Assembly: GCA_023229245.1 (NCBI GenBank)
Contig: JALNZU010000013.1
Span: 20,283 to 84,282, forward strand
From: Bacteroidales bacterium
GTDB lineage: Bacteria; Bacteroidota; Bacteroidia; Bacteroidales; F082
Direction: 5' to 3'
DNA: 64,000 nt
The first letter of the stretch is position 1. Each line of letters opens with the position of its first letter. Below the pieces are notes generated by a model. The model searched no databases, was not told the origin of the DNA, and saw nothing but the letters and a program-made list of their open reading frames with translations. Shown here one piece after another: positions 60,856 to 64,000 of the stretch. Made by a program: the position numbers and the translations under genes.

Positions 60856-62298
60856 TTACATACTTTTTATTTCGGCTACCAATTTTTGTAGGGTAGCTTT
60901 TGCGTCGCCAAACAGCATGCGGTTCTTCGGGTGGTAAAACAGGTTATTAGGTATTGCAGCATACCCTGTTGCCATGCTGCGTTTCATCACTATAATATTT
61001 TTTGCTTCCAACACTTTAATGATTGGCATTCCATATATTGGACTTGCGGGATCATCTTCGGCTGCGGGGTTCACCACATCGTTGGCTCCTACTACTATTA
61101 CTACATCGGTATTAGCCATTTCCTGATTGGCATCATCCATTTCCATTAATTTTTCATATGGCACATCGGCTTCGGCCAACAGCACGTTCATATGACCTGG
61201 CATACGTCCGGCCACTGGATGTATGGCATATTTCACCTCTACACCCTTGCCTTCTAACAGTGTATCCAACTCATGGCAAAGGTGTTGTGCCTGTGCTACT
61301 GCAAGCCCATAACCGGGTACTATATAAACTTTTTGAGAGTAGCTCAACAAGATAGCTGCATCGCTCAGAGCAATTTCGCGTACTGTTTGATCAACACTAT
61401 CGGAACCAACACCGGAGCTGCCGCCAAATGACCCGATTATCACATTTAACAGAGATCGGTTCATAGCGTTGCACATGAGTATTGTCAGTATCATACCTGC
61501 TGAGCCGACTAATATACCTCCTAAAATCATTGCCTGATTACCGTATATAAATCCGGCCATTGCAGCCGCCACACCTGTTAACGCATTCAACAGCGAAATA
61601 ACCACTGGCATATCAGCACCTCCAATAGGCATTACAAACATGACCCCATAAAGCAATGCCAGAGCTGTCAGCGTGTATAAGGCCCACATCAAATCGGTTG
61701 GAGGAAGTGGTGAAGCGATAATATAAATGCTTAAGGCAAAGGTTATCACTAATAGAAACAGATTCAGGTAGGTCATAAACGGCTTCATGATATCACCTAC
61801 TTTTCCGTCTAATTTACCATAGGCTATCATACTTCCGCTAAACGCTATAGCACCAATTACCAGGCCCAATATCGTCACTAAAATAGAGCCTATATCACCT
61901 GCAACGGCATGTGGATACTCGAGCAGGGCTACCAACATAGAAGCAGCACCTCCTGTAGCATTATACACAGATACCAATTGGGGCATGGCTGTCATTTTAA
62001 CTTTTCGGGCTACTATCCATCCTATAGCCGATCCTAAGCCAATGAAAACGATGATCACCCATATATTCATCAAGGCTATACCTTCGCCACTACTATTCTT
62101 ATGCAACAGCAGGGTTGTCAGCATCGCCAATCCCATTCCAGTGGCAGCCCACATATTTCCTTTACGGGCTGTATCAGGGTGTGAGAGCAATTTCAACCCA
62201 TATACAAACAAAAGAGCTGCAAGCAGATAGCTCAACTCTAAAAGCGATGTACCTATGGTAAACTCTACACCATTAACGATTCCTATGATCTTATCCAT
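60856..62298 (-). CDS. pntB: NAD(P) transhydrogenase subunit beta
   Basis: 480 residues. The N-terminal two thirds hold about nine membrane helices with the conserved glycine-rich segments GSAIGWIVARKVKMTAMPQL and GGADMPVVISLLNA. The C-terminal dIII domain binds NADP(H): IVPGYGLAVAQAQH, HPVAGRMPGHMNVLLAEADVPY (in two parts), VIVVGANDVVNPAA and KRSMATGYAAIPN. With the alpha subunits it uses the proton gradient to reduce NADP+ with NADH. The start is 6 bases after the pntAB stop, so translation is coupled. Confidence 0.96.
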   Translation of the reverse strand: MDKIIGIVNGVEFTIGTSLLELSYLLAALLFVYGLKLLSHPDTARKGNMWAATGMGLAMLTTLLLHKNSSGEGIALMNIWVIIVFIGLGSAIGWIVARKVKMTAMPQLVSVYNATGGAASMLVALLEYPHAVAGDIGSILVTILGLVIGAIAFSGSMIAYGKLDGKVGDIMKPFMTYLNLFLLVITFALSIYIIASPLPPTDLMWALYTLTALALLYGVMFVMPIGGADMPVVISLLNALTGVAAAMAGFIYGNQAMILGGILVGSAGMILTILMCNAMNRSLLNVIIGSFGGSSGVGSDSVDQTVREIALSDAAILLSYSQKVYIVPGYGLAVAQAQHLCHELDTLLEGKGVEVKYAIHPVAGRMPGHMNVLLAEADVPYEKLMEMDDANQEMANTDVVIVVGANDVVNPAAEDDPASPIYGMPIIKVLEAKNIIVMKRSMATGYAAIPNNLFYHPKNRMLFGDAKATLQKLVAEIKSM

Positions 62299-62304
62299 AT
62301 GGGC

Positions 62305-62619
62305 TTATTTTTTTCTCTTTTTAAACATTTCCAACATTCTATCGGTAACCACGAAGCCACCAACTACGTTTAAGGTTCCAAACACTAAAGCCAAAATACC
62401 CAATACCAGATCCACCGAAAGGGTGCTCAGGTCGGAATGGCCTACCAGAATAATTCCACCAATGATAATAACACCGCTGATAGCATTGGCACCCGACATC
62501 AAAGGCGTATGCAGTACTGCCGGAACGTTCGATATCACTTCAACACCCAAAAAGATTGAAAGTGCAATGATGAAAATAGATTCTTTGTATTCAAAAAATA
62601 GCGTTAATACTTGTTCCAT
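62305..62619 (-). CDS. pntAB: NAD(P) transhydrogenase, alpha-2 membrane subunit
   Basis: 104 residues with three or four membrane helices (IFIIALSIFLGVEVISNVP; NAISGVIIIGGIILVG; LVLGILALVFGTLNVVGGFV). This is the membrane part of the alpha subunit, encoded separately as in Rhodospirillum and most Bacteroidota. It starts 4 bases after pntAA and ends 6 bases before pntB. Confidence 0.95.
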   Translation of the reverse strand: MEQVLTLFFEYKESIFIIALSIFLGVEVISNVPAVLHTPLMSGANAISGVIIIGGIILVGHSDLSTLSVDLVLGILALVFGTLNVVGGFVVTDRMLEMFKKRKK

Positions 62620-62623
62620 AAGA

Positions 62624-63754
62624 TTATTTTTTTTCTATGATAGCTTTAACTCTTTCGTTATATACCGTGCCCTGATGGGTGATACAAGTACCCTTGACAA
62701 TATCATCATCAAAGTTGAGCTGCAGTTCACCTTCTTTTCCGATAAGGAGTTTCATAAAATTGAACACATTCTTACCAAACATTCGGCTTGCGTCAATAGG
62801 TTTTTGAGCTGGATAATTTGACTCTCCTATTATAGTTACTCCTTGATGTATGATGGTTTGATTATCTTTAGTAAGCTCACAGTTTCCACCTGTTGATGCA
62901 GCCAGATCAATAATCACCGATCCGGGTTTCATTGCTTCTACAGCTTGAACAGGTAGTAATACTGGTGCTTTTTTTCCGGGTATTTGGGCTGTGCAAATGA
63001 CTACATTTGCTTTGGCAGCATGTGCATTGATAGCATCTTGCTGTTTCTTTTTAAACTCTTCTGTTTGCTCTACGGCATATCCTCCTGCGGCAGCGTCTTC
63101 TATGGCGCCTTCTACTTCAACAAACTTTGCTCCTAAGCTCATCACCTCTTCTTTCACTACCGAGCGTACATCGAACACCTGTACCTGTGCACCTAACTTA
63201 CGAGATGTGGCAATAGCCTGCAATCCGGCTACTCCAGCTCCAAGTATCAACACATTTGCCGGTCGGATCGTTCCGGCTGCTGTCATAAACATAGGGAAAA
63301 AGTTTGGGAGGCGTAAAGCTGCTTCCAACACAGCCATATAGCCTGATACGGTAGCCATTGAAGAAAGGATATCCATTGATTGAGCACGAGTGGTACGGGG
63401 TATCAAATCCAGGCTAAAGCTTGTCAGCTTACGATTCAAAAAGCTTTGGACCAGGTCTGTCTCCCAAAGGGGATTATATGCACTGATCCATACTTGTGTA
63501 TCTTTCATTTTTGCAATATCTTCTTCTGCAGGCGGGTGAATCATCAACAATATGTCAGCCTTTTCAAACACCTCGCTCCGTGAAGCTGATTTAGCACCTA
63601 TTGCCTGATAGTCTGCATCTTCTGCAAAAGCAGCCTTTCCTGCACCCGTCTCAACTATTACTTCTACCTTGAGATCAATAAAGGCAGCAACTGTTTCGGG
63701 AAGTAATGCTACACGTGTCTCAGGCATCTGTTCTTTCAATAAACCTAAAATCAT
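62624..63754 (-). CDS. pntAA: NAD(P) transhydrogenase, alpha-1 soluble subunit
   Basis: 376 residues of the alanine dehydrogenase/PntA family, the NAD(H)-binding dI domain. Visible are ILGLLKEQMPETRVALLPE at the start, RTTRAQSMDILSSMATVSGY, the Rossmann turn LGAGVAGLQAIATSRKLGA and TAQIPGKKAPVLL. The frame continues 16 codons upstream but the -7 box at 63790-63797 overlaps that extension, so 63754 is the start. First gene of the pntAA-pntAB-pntB operon. Confidence 0.95.
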   Translation of the reverse strand: MILGLLKEQMPETRVALLPETVAAFIDLKVEVIVETGAGKAAFAEDADYQAIGAKSASRSEVFEKADILLMIHPPAEEDIAKMKDTQVWISAYNPLWETDLVQSFLNRKLTSFSLDLIPRTTRAQSMDILSSMATVSGYMAVLEAALRLPNFFPMFMTAAGTIRPANVLILGAGVAGLQAIATSRKLGAQVQVFDVRSVVKEEVMSLGAKFVEVEGAIEDAAAGGYAVEQTEEFKKKQQDAINAHAAKANVVICTAQIPGKKAPVLLPVQAVEAMKPGSVIIDLAASTGGNCELTKDNQTIIHQGVTIIGESNYPAQKPIDASRMFGKNVFNFMKLLIGKEGELQLNFDDDIVKGTCITHQGTVYNERVKAIIEKK

Positions 63755-63789
63755 AGATATGGGGTTAATTATTACAAATAATTTGGGTG

Positions 63790-63797
63790 CAAAAATA
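63790..63797 (-). promoter_or_regulatory. -7 box of the pnt operon
   Basis: Minus-strand TATTTTTG, exact TAnnTTTG, 35 bases before the pntAA start. Confidence 0.55.
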
Positions 63798-63888
63798 AAC
63801 AAAAAAAGGCACTGAATTACCTTTCAATACTCTTGCAGGGCTGTTTCATTGATATGAGATCAGAACAAAGCTATATTCTTATAACCAA

Positions 63889-63922
63889 AAAAGCCTTCTC
63901 ATATTGATATGTGAAGGCTTTT
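63889..63922 (-). terminator. Terminator of the rRNA operon
   Basis: AAAAGCCTTC pairs with GAAGGCTTTT, with inner pairs CATAT/ATATG across one T-T mismatch, and a T tract on the minus strand. It lies just after the 3' end of the 5S rRNA. Confidence 0.88.
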
Positions 63923-63934
63923 ATTAAAAAGGGG

Positions 63935-64000
63935 GTGGCAACGACCTACTTTCCCACGTATGACCGCAGTATCATCGGCGCTGACAGGCTTAACTTCTCT
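63935..64000 (-). rRNA. rrf: 5S ribosomal RNA, 3' part
   Basis: Read on the minus strand from the right edge: GAAGTTAAGCCTGTCAGCGC, then CGATGATACTGCGGTCA and CGTGGGAAAGTAGGTCG, the conserved loop and helix IV/V region of bacterial 5S rRNA. The 5' half and the rest of the rRNA operon lie beyond the window. The exact 3' end, which pairs with the missing 5' end, is uncertain by a few bases. Confidence 0.93.

Noticed and set aside
62255..62821. 188-codon plus-strand frame opposite the pnt genes
   Set aside because: It is antisense to pntB, pntAB and pntAA, which are certain; the translation is low-complexity and has no family features.

Overview
The window reads as the chromosome of a member of the Bacteroidota, most likely an anaerobic or facultative class Bacteroidia relative (inference). 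Six secreted proteins end in a type IX secretion (T9SS) type A sorting domain. Outer-membrane barrels of phylum-typical families and an Oar-like TonB-dependent receptor are present. More than twenty genes carry an exact TAnnTTTG box, the Bacteroidota sigma-factor -7 signature, at a sensible distance before the start. Clear Shine-Dalgarno sequences are mostly missing. Rex, a 2-oxoacid:ferredoxin oxidoreductase, carbamate kinase and a proton-translocating transhydrogenase point to redox-flexible metabolism.

Layout. 1-8.1 kb: a secreted propeller-like gene cut by the left edge, an Fe-S pair (NifU-like and Mrp), P5C dehydrogenase, a cupin plus Rrf2 regulator, an OM barrel, Rex and carbamate kinase. 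8.5-18 kb: a 1595-residue T9SS surface protein with two duplicated 270-residue modules, an RRM RNA-binding protein with a long leader, ArgS, a zinc-finger protein and a T9SS protein built from nine 29-residue repeats. 18.2-30.5 kb: housekeeping genes (NRDE protein, tRNA-Arg, SucD, acyltransferase-like protein, TPR histidine kinase, MnmE, WbqC-like, PgpH, NlpC/P60) and an atypical thioredoxin/thioredoxin reductase pair. 30.55-31.6 kb: a non-coding island with a 70-bp tandem array of REP-like hairpins and two 186-bp copies of a compound block centred on a perfect 45-bp palindrome. 31.6-46.4 kb: a small membrane protein, DprA, an operon of PorT-like barrel, NadE and esterase, a DjlA-like protein, a putative porin, the KorA/KorB-gamma oxidoreductase, a beta-helix T9SS protein and an unknown secreted protein. 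46.6-60.5 kb: two tandem Asp-box T9SS paralogues, MalQ with two starch-binding domains, a GEVED T9SS protein and an Oar-like receptor. 60.8-64 kb: the pnt operon and the 3' end of a 5S rRNA gene, both on the minus strand.

How it fits together. Several genes bear on redox state: Rex, the Pnt transhydrogenase, Kor, Rrf2 and the Trx pair. A second theme is surface display through T9SS. The most unusual points are the Trx/TrxB pair (no CxxC in Trx; the arginines expected to bind the NADPH 2'-phosphate missing in TrxB), a NadE whose glutaminase domain has lost its catalytic triad, the palindromic repeat island at 30.5-31.6 kb, and an orphan terminator hairpin upstream of rex. No CRISPR array, prophage or complete insertion sequence was seen. 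All identifications rest on reading motifs by eye; no database search was possible.
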